A stretch of 42,502 bases of DNA from Candidatus Pelagibacter sp. (GTDB lineage Bacteria > Pseudomonadota > Alphaproteobacteria > Pelagibacterales > Pelagibacteraceae). The stretch covers positions 1 through 42,502 of the forward strand of contig JAOIST010000006.1 in NCBI GenBank assembly GCA_028222435.1, given 5' to 3'. The position numbers and the translations under genes are program-made. The notes under the pieces were generated by a model. The model was not told the DNA's origin. It ran no database searches and saw only the letters and a list, made by a program, of their open reading frames with translations. This document shows positions 1-9,199 of this stretch, piece by piece; the first letter of the stretch is position 1, and each line of letters begins with the position of its first letter.

Positions 1-837
1 TTTAGCTTCTGTATTGCAAAATTTATAATTGTAACCTAATTTAGAAAAACACTTTAAAAGTTTGAATGTGGAAGTTTCCTGTAACTTTAAATCTTTTATT
101 ACAGTAGTTGAAAGATTCCCTAAGTCTATACTAAGTTGTTCAAATTCAAATATTTCCGTTTCTGCCTTATTTTTTTTGTAAGATATTATTTGGCCATTTA
201 ATAAAAATAATTTTTTTTGATTTACTATCCCTTTTTCAGCTATTATGGAGGTATTGCTATTATCAGTAACGCTTGAAGAAAATTTTTTTAAGCTACCTCC
301 TTCATCATGTATAAAAATATTCTGAATCTCGTTATTGATTTTTTTATCAACATAAAAAGTCATACCTTTGAAAGAGTCAGAAAATTGTTGATTTCTAATA
401 GTGGGCAAAAAAGAATTAAAAGTACTTTTGCTAAGCATATCTCTTGATTTACTTAAAGCTAGTGGTGTTAAATAAACTGAGAATATCAAATAAAGTATAG
501 CTACTGTAAAAGATGAAAATAACAATAAGTTAACTATTATTATTTTTTTTACCCCGGAAGTCCATAAAATGATAAACTCACTATTATTTAAGTTCTTGAT
601 GACAAAGATAATAATTGCCACTAGAAAAGCTAAAGGAAAAAATTTTGGAGCAATGCCAAAAATATTTAATATTGAAAATTTAAAATATGTAGTAAGTGAG
701 TAGCCATTATCCACTATCAATTCTAAAAAATTTACAGCTCTTACAGTAAAAGCTGTTAGCGATAGAGCAAAAATTATAGTTAAAAATGTTTTAAATATAT
801 CGATATAGTAATTATGGTAAATTTTATTCTGAAACAT
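1..837 (-). CDS. lptF: LptF-type lipopolysaccharide export permease (3' end outside window)
   Basis: Inner-membrane permease of the LptB2FG transporter that extracts lipopolysaccharide and passes it to the periplasmic bridge. The minus frame is open from the ATG at 837 to the window edge (279 codons seen; the family is about 360-390 residues, so the C-terminal membrane helices are missing). It begins MFQNKIYHNYYIDIF, then hydrophobic segments near residues 14-33, 60-82 and 98-125, with the family-typical LTPLALSKSRDM after the third. A periplasmic beta-rich part follows (FLPTIRNQQF, KGMTFYVDKK). The gene is divergent from pepA, the arrangement known for lptF in other proteobacteria, which favours LptF over its paralogue LptG. 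Family membership is confident; the F/G choice rests mostly on context. Confidence 0.82.
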   Translation of the reverse strand, partial: MFQNKIYHNYYIDIFKTFLTIIFALSLTAFTVRAVNFLELIVDNGYSLTTYFKFSILNIFGIAPKFFPLAFLVAIIIFVIKNLNNSEFIILWTSGVKKIIIVNLLLFSSFTVAILYLIFSVYLTPLALSKSRDMLSKSTFNSFLPTIRNQQFSDSFKGMTFYVDKKINNEIQNIFIHDEGGSLKKFSSSVTDNSNTSIIAEKGIVNQKKLFLLNGQIISYKKNKAETEIFEFEQLSIDLGNLSTTVIKDLKLQETSTFKLLKCFSKLGYNYKFCNTEAK

Positions 838-911
838 TTTAATAATTTGTATATGAATAATTCATTCATATATTAAATTCAACTTAAGAGTGAACCTAGT
901 AAAATTTAACG

Positions 912-940
912 TTGAAATATGGCATAATTGAACATATATA
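912..940 (+). promoter_or_regulatory. Candidate sigma-70 promoter for pepA-ndk
   Basis: TTGAAA at 912-917 and TATATA at 935-940 are separated by 17 bases, near the sigma-70 ideal, and lie in the 135-base divergent gap between lptF and pepA. Transcription would start about 947, giving a leader of about 25 bases before the ATG at 973. No strong Shine-Dalgarno is seen before pepA. AT-rich DNA yields such matches by chance, so this is a moderate call. Confidence 0.42.
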
Positions 941-972
941 GCTAAGAACTTAACAGTAGTTTTAAAAAAATT

Positions 973-2436
973 ATGTCTATCAAAATCAGTTATCAGAAAA
1001 AATCTACAAATAATATCACATCTAACGTCGTTTTATTTACCAATGACAAATTTAATACCAATAATTTAAAAAAATATATCCCTAAATCAGAATATTTATA
1101 TGTTAACGATTTATTGAAAACAAGCGACCAAAAAAAAAAAGTGCTCGTTTTTAAAGTTAATTCAAAAAAAAAAATAATTTTAATTTCAATCAAAGAAAAC
1201 TTAAAAACATCAGATATAGTCAATTTAGGAGCAGAGTTTTATGGTCATATAAATCATGAAGAAAAAAGTGAATATTTTTTAAACTCTGACTCTCTGGTAG
1301 GCAAATTTGGGAATTTCTTAGGTTATTTTCTTCATGGACTGAAATTAAAATCTTATGAATTTAAAAAATATAAAACGAAAAAGAAATTAAGGATTATAAA
1401 TATTAATGTCGTAGGAACAAAAAACAAACCATCAACTCAAAACCAGTTAAAATTTAAAGCCATAGAGGAAGGAACTTTTTACGCAAGAGATCTAGTTTCA
1501 GAACCTGGAAATATTTTACATCCAGATGAATATGCAAAAAGATTAAACTCTTTGAGAAAAGACGGTTTAAAAATCAATATTTATGATAAAAAAAAATTAA
1601 AAAAACTTGGTATGAATGCTTTACTTGGTGTGGGAATGGGAAGCATAAGAGGATCTTATCTAGTAACGATGGAGTGGAACGGAGCTAAAAATAATTCAAA
1701 ACCATTAGCATTTGTAGGAAAAGGAGTTACTTTTGATACAGGAGGTTACTCTTTAAAACCAGCAAGATTCATGGAAGACATGACATATGATATGGCAGGT
1801 TCTGCCGCAGTAGTTGGTTTAATGAAAAGTTTAGCATTAAGAAAAGCAAAAATTAATGCCGTAGGAGTCGTGGGTCTCGTGGAGAATATGGTAAGCGGAG
1901 TCGCTCAAAGACCTGGAGATATAGTAAAATCTTACAGTGGAATAACTATAGAAGTTTTAAATACAGACGCAGAGGGCAGATTAGTTTTAGCTGACGCATT
2001 AAGTTTTACTGAAAAGAAATTTAAACCAAAACTAATAGTTGATTTAGCTACTCTAACAGGAGCAATAATAGTTTGCCTTGGTTCTGAATATGCAGGTCTT
2101 TTTTCTAACGATGATAAACTTTCCAAACAAATCATAAATGCTGGTGAAAAAATAGAAGAAAAACTGTGGAGAATGCCTTTACATAAAAATTATGATAAGC
2201 TTATGAATTCTAAAAATGCTGATGTACAAAACATAAACTATGTAGGTGGCGCTGGCTCAACAACCGCCGCTCAATTCTTGCAAAGATTTATTTTAAACAA
2301 AACACCTTGGGCTCATTTAGATATAGCTGGTATGGCTTTTTCAAAATATGGTGGAGCACTAAACTCAGGAGGCGCAACAGGTTTTGGAGTTAGATTATTA
2401 AATCAATTAATAGAGGAGAGTTATGAGCAATATTGA
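973..2436 (+). CDS. pepA: Leucyl aminopeptidase, M17 family (cytosol aminopeptidase)
   Basis: Cytosolic di-metal aminopeptidase that removes N-terminal residues from peptides, used in peptide recycling. 487 residues, near the usual 480-500. The N-terminal alpha/beta domain is divergent and lysine-rich (to about 155); the catalytic domain follows. The metal and catalytic set is complete: K250, D255 and K262 in GKGVTFDTGG and the following SLKP, D273, then D332, E334 and R336 in the signature NTDAEGRL. Each is exactly 20 less than the E. coli PepA number. The last 14 bases overlap ndk, so the two are probably co-transcribed. In many alphaproteobacteria holC (DNA polymerase III chi) sits between pepA and ndk; here it is absent. 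An 11-A run at 1130-1140 encodes lysines. Some PepA proteins also bind DNA; nothing here tests that. Confidence 0.96.
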   Translation: MSIKISYQKKSTNNITSNVVLFTNDKFNTNNLKKYIPKSEYLYVNDLLKTSDQKKKVLVFKVNSKKKIILISIKENLKTSDIVNLGAEFYGHINHEEKSEYFLNSDSLVGKFGNFLGYFLHGLKLKSYEFKKYKTKKKLRIININVVGTKNKPSTQNQLKFKAIEEGTFYARDLVSEPGNILHPDEYAKRLNSLRKDGLKINIYDKKKLKKLGMNALLGVGMGSIRGSYLVTMEWNGAKNNSKPLAFVGKGVTFDTGGYSLKPARFMEDMTYDMAGSAAVVGLMKSLALRKAKINAVGVVGLVENMVSGVAQRPGDIVKSYSGITIEVLNTDAEGRLVLADALSFTEKKFKPKLIVDLATLTGAIIVCLGSEYAGLFSNDDKLSKQIINAGEKIEEKLWRMPLHKNYDKLMNSKNADVQNINYVGGAGSTTAAQFLQRFILNKTPWAHLDIAGMAFSKYGGALNSGGATGFGVRLLNQLIEESYEQY

Positions 2437-2833
2437 GCAAACTTTATCAATAATCAAACCAGATGCAGTAGAGAGAAATTTAGTCGATGATATTAAAAAT
2501 ATCTTTAAAAAAAATAATTTAGTTATTAAAGAAAGCAAAAAAATACATATAAACAAAGAAGAAGCGGCTGAATTTTATAAAGTTCACCAATCTAAGCCTT
2601 TTTATAATGATTTATGTGCCTATCTTTCTTCTGGGCCAGTAGTGGTAATGATTTTGGAAGGTGATAACGCAGTTATAAAGAATAGAAAAATTATGGGAGC
2701 AACCAACCCTAAGGATGCAGAAGCAAATACAATTAGAAAATTATACGGAATTTCAATAGACAAAAACTCTGTACACGGTTCAGACTCTGTCGATAATGCA
2801 ATTAAAGAGATAAAGTTTTTTTTTAAAAACTAG
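2423..2833 (+). CDS. ndk: Nucleoside diphosphate kinase
   Basis: Transfers the gamma phosphate of ATP to nucleoside diphosphates through a phosphohistidine, balancing NTP and dNTP pools. 136 residues, slightly short of the usual 140-143. It opens with the family motif TLSIIKPDAV, and the catalytic histidine is H118 in NSVHGSDS. The usual acidic stretch before it (such as IRADF or IRGDF) reads IRKLYG here, a mild divergence. The start at 2423 lies inside the last codons of pepA (14-base overlap), with GAGGAG just upstream (about 2413-2418) as a good ribosome site. The 3' end overlaps purN on the opposite strand by 11 bases, leaving no room for a terminator. Confidence 0.97.
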   Translation: MSNIEQTLSIIKPDAVERNLVDDIKNIFKKNNLVIKESKKIHINKEEAAEFYKVHQSKPFYNDLCAYLSSGPVVVMILEGDNAVIKNRKIMGATNPKDAEANTIRKLYGISIDKNSVHGSDSVDNAIKEIKFFFKN

Positions 2834-3392
2834 AATTCCTAAAAATTTTTATAATTGCTTCTGGAAAAGCTAAGTGCTCTAGCTTTTGAGTTTTTTTCTT
2901 TAAGATTTTTTCATCATCTTTAACATCAAGAAAAAAAGACTTTTGTATAATTGTATTGCCACTATCTAACTTTTTATTAACATAGTGAACTGTGCAACCA
3001 GCTTTTGTTTCTTTATTTTTTATTATTCTAGAGAAAGTATTTAATCCTTTAAATTTTGGTAGCAGAGAAGGGTGTATATTAATAATTTTTTTTTGATAAT
3101 TCTTTATCAAATTATTTGAAATAATTTTCATATATCCAGCAAGACAAATAAAAGAAATTTTATATTTTTTTAGATATAATAAAATTAGATTATCATACAG
3201 CCTGTAATTCGTATCTATATAGATATATGGTATTTTATATTTCTTTGCATAACTGATACCGAAAGCTTTTTTTTTATTACTTATTACTAAACTTATTTCG
3301 ATAGGAAAATTGACGTCTCTTGATTTGATTATAAGATTTTTAAGATTTGAACCTTTTCCTGAAATAAAAATGCAGGTTTTTTTTTTTACCAT
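2823..3392 (-). CDS. purN: Phosphoribosylglycinamide formyltransferase
   Basis: Formylates GAR with 10-formyl-tetrahydrofolate, the third step of purine synthesis. 189 residues. The N-terminal nucleotide-fold motif ISGKGSNLKNL is present, and the catalytic triad reads N105 and H107 in INIHPSLLP and D143 in LDSGNTI. The segment after HPSLLP, usually GLHTH, reads GLNTF, a divergence in a normally conserved loop. The start overlaps the end of purM by 7 bases, so purM-purN is one translationally coupled unit, as in E. coli. The gene converges on ndk with overlapping stop regions. Confidence 0.95.
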   Translation of the reverse strand: MVKKKTCIFISGKGSNLKNLIIKSRDVNFPIEISLVISNKKKAFGISYAKKYKIPYIYIDTNYRLYDNLILLYLKKYKISFICLAGYMKIISNNLIKNYQKKIINIHPSLLPKFKGLNTFSRIIKNKETKAGCTVHYVNKKLDSGNTIIQKSFFLDVKDDEKILKKKTQKLEHLAFPEAIIKIFRNSSF

Positions 3393-4414
3393 TTTAAAGA
3401 GTTTGATAAATTTATTTTCATTTTATGATTAGAAACATAACCAATTTCATAAGGCATGAATTTTTTAGGAAATATTTTTTTTATTTTCTGTATATTTTTT
3501 TTGGATACAATTAAACAAAATCCTACTCCACAATTAAAAGTTCTTATCATTTCATGGTCTGAGATATTTTTAGATTTTAACCATTTAAAAATTTTTATTA
3601 TTTTAATTTTTGAAAGATCAATATTTAAAGATAAATTTTTGGGAATAGATCTCATAATATTTTCAACTAACCCCCCACCTGTTATATGTGCCGCAGCATT
3701 AATTAGATTTCTATTTGTTAAATTTAAAATCTCTTTAGTATAAATTTTAGTAGGTTTTAAAATTTCGTTTTTTAAATTTCTTGGAAGTTTATTTTTTTTT
3801 AAAATTGATCTAACTAATGAAAAACCATTAGAGTGTATTCCGTTTGAGGGTATTGCTAAAATAATATCATTTTTATTAACTTTACTCTTGTCCAGAATTT
3901 TTTTTTTAGAAACTATTCCAACACTGAAACCCGCTAAATCAAATTTATCTTTTGAATAAATTCCAGGCATTTCTGCAGTCTCTCCACCAATTAATTTGCA
4001 GCCAGATATTTTACACCCTTTAAAAATCCCATTTAAAATCTTCTTAGTTTTATTTAAATTAAGTTTACCAACAGCAATATAATCTAAAAAAAATAACGGC
4101 TTTGCTCCTTGAACTATTAAATCATTAACGCACATAGCCACTAAATCAATTCCAATTGTATCGAATTTCTTAAATTTATTGGCTAAATCAATTTTAGTAC
4201 CAACACCATCAGTGCAAGATACTATTATGGGGTCCTTAATTTTAATATTGCTGATATCAAATAATGAACCAAATCCTCCTATTATATCTTTACCAGAAGA
4301 ACTGTTCGTTTTTTTGACACCTTTTTTTGATATGTTGGATATATGTTTTACTAACTTATTGGCTAACGATATGTTAACACCACTATTTTTATAACTATTT
4401 TCATTTCTTTTCAT
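3386..4414 (-). CDS. purM: Phosphoribosylformylglycinamidine cyclo-ligase (AIR synthetase)
   Basis: ATP-dependent ring closure of FGAM to AIR, fifth step of purine synthesis. 342 residues, typical length. Recognisable PurM motifs in order: GGFGSLFDI near residue 46, CTDGVGTKIDLA near 67, DLVAMCVNDL and GAKPLFFLDYIA near 90-115, GGETAEMPGIY near 142, then the C-terminal AIRS domain with ITGGGLVENI near 243. It is first in the purM-purN pair and divergent from the DUF2066-hdaA-aspS operon, the same neighbourhood seen in many alphaproteobacteria. The divergent gap is only 23 bases, so the promoters must overlap one another or the coding starts. Confidence 0.97.
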   Translation of the reverse strand: MKRNENSYKNSGVNISLANKLVKHISNISKKGVKKTNSSSGKDIIGGFGSLFDISNIKIKDPIIVSCTDGVGTKIDLANKFKKFDTIGIDLVAMCVNDLIVQGAKPLFFLDYIAVGKLNLNKTKKILNGIFKGCKISGCKLIGGETAEMPGIYSKDKFDLAGFSVGIVSKKKILDKSKVNKNDIILAIPSNGIHSNGFSLVRSILKKNKLPRNLKNEILKPTKIYTKEILNLTNRNLINAAAHITGGGLVENIMRSIPKNLSLNIDLSKIKIIKIFKWLKSKNISDHEMIRTFNCGVGFCLIVSKKNIQKIKKIFPKKFMPYEIGYVSNHKMKINLSNSLKW

Positions 4415-4437
4415 TTATAAATTGATAATTAATTTTT

Positions 4438-5490
4438 ATGAAATTTTACAAATTAATACTTATTTTAATTGTTTTTTTTAAAACTGAAACTCTTTTTTCA
4501 GAAAATAACTTGTTTAATGTTGACAATATTCAGTTAGAAAAAAATGATAAAATTACAAATAAAGCTATATCTGATCTAGCAATTAAAAAAGGGTTTCAGA
4601 AATTAATCACTAAAATTCTATTAAAAGAAGATATTAATAAGCTTTCGGATTTAAATTTTTTGTCTATTAAACAGTTGGTAACATATTATCAGAGGAAAAA
4701 TACCCTAAATTCAAAAAATAATATTGAATTAGTAAACTTTAATATTTCATTTGATAAAGATAAAATACATGATTTATTTTACAAAAGAGGCATCTTATAT
4801 TCTGAAATTTCTGATAAAGAATTATATGTTTTACCTATTTTAGTAAAAGAAAACGAAATCTTTATTTTCAATAATAATTACTTTTATAAAAATTGGAATA
4901 AAGCTTACAATAATGATTCATTTGATTTAATTGATTTTATTCTACCTTTAGAAAATATTGAAATTATAAAAAAAATAAATGACAATCGTGACAGCTTGAT
5001 AAGTTTAAATATAATTGAACTATTTCAGGAATATTCAAATAAAAATTTAGCTTTAATTTTAATTGAGGATAGCGAAACTAGTAATGAGAAAATATACATT
5101 AATACAATTATCCAAGATAAAAAAATATCAAAAAGTTTAGATTTAAAAAAACAAAATCTTAGCTCATTTGAATTTTATGAGAAAATAATTACTGAAACTA
5201 AAAAAGAACTCATTAACTTAGTTAAATCTAATAACTTAATTGATATTAGAACACCTTCATTTTTAAACATGAGGTTGAAAATTTATAATAAAAGTAATTT
5301 AGTAGAAATAAAAAAAAAGATGAAAAAAATTCAATCAATTGAAAACATTTATGTTCAAGAATTCAATAAAGATAATATGAATTTAAGAATTAAATATTTA
5401 GGAAAATTAGATAAATTGATTAACGCACTAAAAAAAGAAAATATTAATTTACAATTAATCAATGATCAATGGATTATAAAAACTTTATAA
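4438..5490 (+). CDS. DUF2066 domain-containing exported protein
   Basis: Function unknown. 350 residues with an N-terminal signal-like segment (MKFYKLILILIVFF... to about residue 21), so likely periplasmic or membrane-anchored. The body fits DUF2066: conserved early stretch with AISDLAIKKGFQKLITKIL near residues 41-60, a middle beta-rich domain, and a C-terminal 80 residues resembling a small alpha/beta module. DUF2066 genes are known next to purM and the Hda gene in proteobacteria, and the same order is present here, which supports the call more than the divergent sequence does. Only 3 bases separate it from hdaA. Confidence 0.72.
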   Translation: MKFYKLILILIVFFKTETLFSENNLFNVDNIQLEKNDKITNKAISDLAIKKGFQKLITKILLKEDINKLSDLNFLSIKQLVTYYQRKNTLNSKNNIELVNFNISFDKDKIHDLFYKRGILYSEISDKELYVLPILVKENEIFIFNNNYFYKNWNKAYNNDSFDLIDFILPLENIEIIKKINDNRDSLISLNIIELFQEYSNKNLALILIEDSETSNEKIYINTIIQDKKISKSLDLKKQNLSSFEFYEKIITETKKELINLVKSNNLIDIRTPSFLNMRLKIYNKSNLVEIKKKMKKIQSIENIYVQEFNKDNMNLRIKYLGKLDKLINALKKENINLQLINDQWIIKTL

Positions 5491-5493
5491 ATA

Positions 5494-6150
5494 ATGGACC
5501 AACTTACATTTAAATTTCCATTTTCAAAAAGATATTACGAACAAGATTTTTTTGTGTCCAGCAACAATTTTTCTGCTTATAAATTAGTAGAAAGTTGGCC
5601 AAATTGGCCTGGTAGCTGGTTAAATATTTTTGGGCCTAAAGGATCAGGAAAAACACATTTAGCAAAAATATTAGAAAAAAAAATAAATAAAATTAAATTA
5701 ATTGAAGCTAAAGATATTAAAAATGAAATAATACAAGATTTAAATAATTTAGAATGTTTAATTATTGATAGTTATAACGGCAATATTGATGAAAAATTAT
5801 TATATTCTATTTTAAACGAGTCTAAACAATTAGAAAATTATATATTAATTAACTCAATTTCCTCAATGAACAATATTAATTTTAATTTAAGAGACCTTGA
5901 GTCTAGAATAGGAAGTTTTTTATTTTTTGGCATCGAGCCTCCAACTGATGATCTTTTAAAAGTAGTTATTTCAAAAATGCTTTCAGATAAACAAATAAGT
6001 ATTAACCCAAAGATTACAGATTTTATAATTAATAATGTGGAAAGGTCGTACGATAAAATGTTTAAATTTCTTAAAGATGTCGATGAATTGTCTTTATCTA
6101 CTGGTAAATCAATCAATATTAATTTAATAAAAAAAGTATTAAATAAATGA
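5494..6150 (+). CDS. hdaA: HdaA/Hda-like regulator of DnaA (AAA+ protein)
   Basis: DnaA-related ATPase without the DNA-binding domain IV. The family stimulates ATP hydrolysis on DnaA together with the DNA-loaded sliding clamp, preventing re-initiation. 218 residues, typical. Near the N-terminus QLTFKF (residues 3-8) resembles the clamp-binding motif of Hda. The Walker A motif GPKGSGKT is at 47-54; the Walker B region CLIIDSYNG near 88-96 has DS where DD or DE is common. It lies between the DUF2066 gene and aspS and overlaps aspS by 4 bases (ATGA), so it is co-translated with both. The absence of a helix-turn-helix domain after residue 218 excludes DnaA itself. Confidence 0.85.
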   Translation: MDQLTFKFPFSKRYYEQDFFVSSNNFSAYKLVESWPNWPGSWLNIFGPKGSGKTHLAKILEKKINKIKLIEAKDIKNEIIQDLNNLECLIIDSYNGNIDEKLLYSILNESKQLENYILINSISSMNNINFNLRDLESRIGSFLFFGIEPPTDDLLKVVISKMLSDKQISINPKITDFIINNVERSYDKMFKFLKDVDELSLSTGKSININLIKKVLNK

Positions 6151-7934
6151 ATAAATATAGAACTCATAATTGTTCAGAACTAAGTGAAAAAGAAATTGAT
6201 AAAAGTGTTACTCTTTCTGGCTGGTTACACAGAAAAAGAGATCATGGAAATTTATTATTTATAGATTTACGTGACCATTATGGAATGACACAATGTGTAA
6301 TCGAGAATAATAATGATTATTTTCCAATTTTAGAAAAATCAAAACCAGAGTCAGTTCTTAAAGTAATCGGCAAAGTAGTTAAAAGATCAAATGGAACTGA
6401 AAATTTAGAACTAAAAACTGGTAAAATTGAAATCTCTATAGATTCAGTAGAGGTTTTATCCCATGCAAAAGAATTACCTATGCCAGTATTTGGCGAACAA
6501 GATTATCCTGAGGAGATAAGATTAAAATATAGATTTTTAGATTTAAGAAGAGAAGAAATGCACAAAAATATAATCTTAAGATCAAAAGTAATTTCTTTTA
6601 TAAGGTCTGAAATGTTAAAATTAGGTTTTCTTGAATATCAAACTCCCATCTTAACTTCTTCGAGTCCAGAAGGTGCAAGAGATTTTTTAGTTCCAAGCAG
6701 ATTAAATCCAGGAAAATTTTATGCGTTACCTCAAGCTCCACAACAATTTAAACAATTAATCATGGTTTCTGGTTTTGATAAATATTTTCAGATTGCCCCA
6801 TGTTTTAGAGATGAAGATGCAAGAGCTGATAGAAGCCCAGGTGAATTTTACCAATTGGATTTAGAAATGTCATTTGTTGATCAAGATGATATATTTAATA
6901 TTGTAGAAAAACTAATGGTGAATGTATTTAAAAATTTTTCATCAAAAAAATTGCTAAGTGATAAATTCCCAAGAATTCCCTATAAAGAGTCCATGAAAAA
7001 ATATGGAACTGATAAACCAGATTTAAGAAACCCTTTAATCATTGAAGATCTTACCCAGCTATTCAAAAGAGATGATGTTAAATTTGATATATTCAAAAAA
7101 CTTGTAAAAACTGGCTCAATTGTAAGAGCAATAATAACTAAAAATACAAAAGATAAACCTAGAAGTTTTTTTGATAATATAGATAAATGGGCAAAAGAGC
7201 AGGGAGCTTCCGGTTTAGCATATTTTACGTTAGAAAAAGATATTGAAATCAAAGGCAAGGGACCCGTTGGAAAATTTTTTAGCGAAGAGTCTCTTAAGGA
7301 AATAATGAAAAATTATAAAGTCGAAATAGGTGATAGTATATTTTTTGCATGTGGAAAAGAAAAAGAAATTGAAAAAATTCTATCTTTAGCTAGAGATAAA
7401 ATAGCAGAAGATTTACAAATTGTTGATAGAGATAAATTTGCATTTTGTTGGATTGTTGATTATCCAATGTATGAATTTGATGAAAATTCTAAAAAAATTA
7501 TATTCAGTCATAATCCGTTTTCAATGCCGCAAGGCAAAATAGAAGAATTAAATTTTGAAAAACCGTTAGAAATTAAAGCATACCAATATGATATTGTTTG
7601 TAATGGCATAGAACTGTCCTCTGGCGCTATAAGAAATCATATACCAGAATTAATGTATAAACTATTTAATGTGGCAGGTTATAGCAAAAAGCAAGTTAAT
7701 GAAAAGTTTAGTGGAATGATTAATGCATTTAGTTATGGCGCTCCTCCACATGGAGGTATCGCTCCAGGAATTGATAGAATAGTTATGCTGCTTGCGCAAA
7801 AAGAAAATATTAGGGAAGTGACTTTATTTCCAATGAACCAAAATGCTCAAGATCTAATGATGCAAGCTCCATCAGAAGTTGATGAAATACAATTAAAAGA
7901 ACTAAGTATAAAAAAAATCGTTAAAAAAAATTAA
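6147..7934 (+). CDS. aspS: Aspartyl-tRNA synthetase, predicted non-discriminating (Asp/Asn)
   Basis: Class II synthetase charging tRNA with aspartate. 595 residues, bacterial type. The N-terminal OB fold holds [10 protein letters not shown], followed by the catalytic core with motif 2 ([19 protein letters not shown], near 220-238), the bacterial GAD insertion (about 290-420), and motif 3 [12 protein letters not shown] near 555. Two residues that separate enzyme types point to non-discriminating: H33 (RDHG; E. coli has Leu in RDLG) and G83 (SNGTEN; E. coli has Lys at the aligned place). Such enzymes also make Asp-tRNA(Asn), which GatCAB amidates. gatCAB is not in this window. Overlaps hdaA by 4 bases and shares a TTAA double stop with the convergent next gene. 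Confidence 0.97.
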   Translation: MNKYRTHNCSELSEKEIDKSVTLSGWLHRKRDHGNLLFIDLRDHYGMTQCVIENNNDYFPILEKSKPESVLKVIGKVVKRSNGTENLELKTGKIEISIDSVEVLSHAKELPMPVFGEQDYPEEIRLKYRFLDLRREEMHKNIILRSKVISFIRSEMLKLGFLEYQTPILTSSSPEGARDFLVPSRLNPGKFYALPQAPQQFKQLIMVSGFDKYFQIAPCFRDEDARADRSPGEFYQLDLEMSFVDQDDIFNIVEKLMVNVFKNFSSKKLLSDKFPRIPYKESMKKYGTDKPDLRNPLIIEDLTQLFKRDDVKFDIFKKLVKTGSIVRAIITKNTKDKPRSFFDNIDKWAKEQGASGLAYFTLEKDIEIKGKGPVGKFFSEESLKEIMKNYKVEIGDSIFFACGKEKEIEKILSLARDKIAEDLQIVDRDKFAFCWIVDYPMYEFDENSKKIIFSHNPFSMPQGKIEELNFEKPLEIKAYQYDIVCNGIELSSGAIRNHIPELMYKLFNVAGYSKKQVNEKFSGMINAFSYGAPPHGGIAPGIDRIVMLLAQKENIREVTLFPMNQNAQDLMMQAPSEVDEIQLKELSIKKIVKKN

Positions 7935-8749
7935 TTTTTGGTTTTTAGATTTATCCTAACATCTGATAAATCAACTAATTTTTCCTCATAATTACTTCTA
8001 ACAAAACCCTTAGAAGTTATATTTTTTACAATTTTAAGAAATTTATCGTCACCATTATCTACATCTACATTTTTTGAACTTGCTATTGAAGGTGTGTGAG
8101 CTAAATCCTCTTTTCCTAGATATGAAATGGCTAGTTCTCTAAAAACATAATCAAGTATTGAAGAAGCGCTAAGTATCCTATCATTACCAATCACGTTACC
8201 AGATGGTTCAAACTTAGTATCAATAAAGGCATCTACATATTCTTCAAGTGGAACCCCATATTGCAATCCTAGAGATATCGCTATTGCAAAATTATTCATC
8301 ATTGCTTTAACAAGTTCGCCCTCTTTATTTGTATCTATGAATATTTCACCAATTTTTCCGTCATCGTATTCTCCAGTGTGCAGATAAACTTTATGATCAC
8401 CAATTTGCGCTTTTTGAATATACCCTTTACGTCTATCTGGCATTTTATAACGGGCATTACCTTTAATTTTTAAATTAGCTGTATTAATTTCCTGATTTTT
8501 TTTAGCATTTTTTATTTGACTTGCAATGTTCATGGATGAACTTTTATCTAATTTGGGACTATTTGGCTTTTCTTCCTTTTTACTGCCAATTTTTTTTGTT
8601 TTTCGGTTATTAAGTTTTACATCAATAACCTCAACCTCGCCATCAGTTCTTTGATCAATTTTAGATAATTCTACATCATCCAAATTATTTAAATTATGTA
8701 CGGTTTTAAAAGTGCAGGTGTAGTAAGTTTCAACAATGTATTTTTTCAT
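7931..8749 (-). CDS. Stand-alone TSCPD / NrdJ C-terminal-like protein
   Basis: 272 residues. Residues about 105-220 closely resemble the late C-terminal domain of alphaproteobacterial B12-dependent ribonucleotide reductase NrdJ (TSCPD-type domain): [65 protein letters not shown]. The radical-chemistry barrel, the cobalamin part and the cysteine-rich tail of NrdJ are all absent; the only cysteine is C12. The N-terminal 50 residues ([14 protein letters not shown]...) and a charged linker (50-100) do not match NrdJ by eye. The start has no nearby partner gene, so this is a free protein, not a split NrdJ half within this window. Function unknown: it could be a nucleotide-sensing or reductase-associated domain. 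The domain call is confident, the role is not. Confidence 0.72.
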   Translation of the reverse strand: MKKYIVETYYTCTFKTVHNLNNLDDVELSKIDQRTDGEVEVIDVKLNNRKTKKIGSKKEEKPNSPKLDKSSSMNIASQIKNAKKNQEINTANLKIKGNARYKMPDRRKGYIQKAQIGDHKVYLHTGEYDDGKIGEIFIDTNKEGELVKAMMNNFAIAISLGLQYGVPLEEYVDAFIDTKFEPSGNVIGNDRILSASSILDYVFRELAISYLGKEDLAHTPSIASSKNVDVDNGDDKFLKIVKNITSKGFVRSNYEEKLVDLSDVRINLKTKN

Positions 8750-8848
8750 AAATTCTATGGAATCTCTTTATTAAGATATATATTAATTGTATAAGGTGTC
8801 TATTATTTAATAATGCAATTAGTAATTGTGTGGATTTAAACTTGTTAT

Positions 8849-9199
8849 ATGAACTTAAAAATATTTTTTATTTGGTGGTATAAACAAAATTTTGGAACTT
8901 TTTTAAAAACCTTATTTTTTGGAAAATTCGTTGGTTTTGATGAGTTCGGAAACAAATATTATAAAAGCAAAAAAAATGAACGCTGGGTAATTTATGCTAA
9001 AAATATTGAGGCAACCAAAATCACCTCAGACTGGTATTTATGGATGCACCATACGATAGATAAAATTCCAGACCTTAAAGAAATTAAATACCCTTGGCAA
9101 AAAAAACATTTAGAAAATCAAACAGGCTCAAGCAATATATTTAAACCTACTAAAATAAAAAAAACAGATAATAATAAAAAATATGAAACTTGGAAATAA
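8849..9199 (+). CDS. NDUFA12-family accessory subunit of NADH:ubiquinone oxidoreductase
   Basis: Accessory subunit of respiratory complex I shared by alphaproteobacteria and mitochondria (NDUFA12/B17.2 family). 116 residues, soluble, typical of the short bacterial members. Visible family motifs: GKFVGFDEFGNKYY near residues 26-39, ERWVIY near 44, then SDWYLWMHHTIDKIP near 60-74 and YPWQKKHLENQTGSSNIF near 81-98. It is followed with a 17-base overlap by a DUF2155 gene, a pairing found in other alphaproteobacteria. Together with nearby AccB/AccC this is a strong alphaproteobacterial marker. Confidence 0.9.
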   Translation: MNLKIFFIWWYKQNFGTFLKTLFFGKFVGFDEFGNKYYKSKKNERWVIYAKNIEATKITSDWYLWMHHTIDKIPDLKEIKYPWQKKHLENQTGSSNIFKPTKIKKTDNNKKYETWK

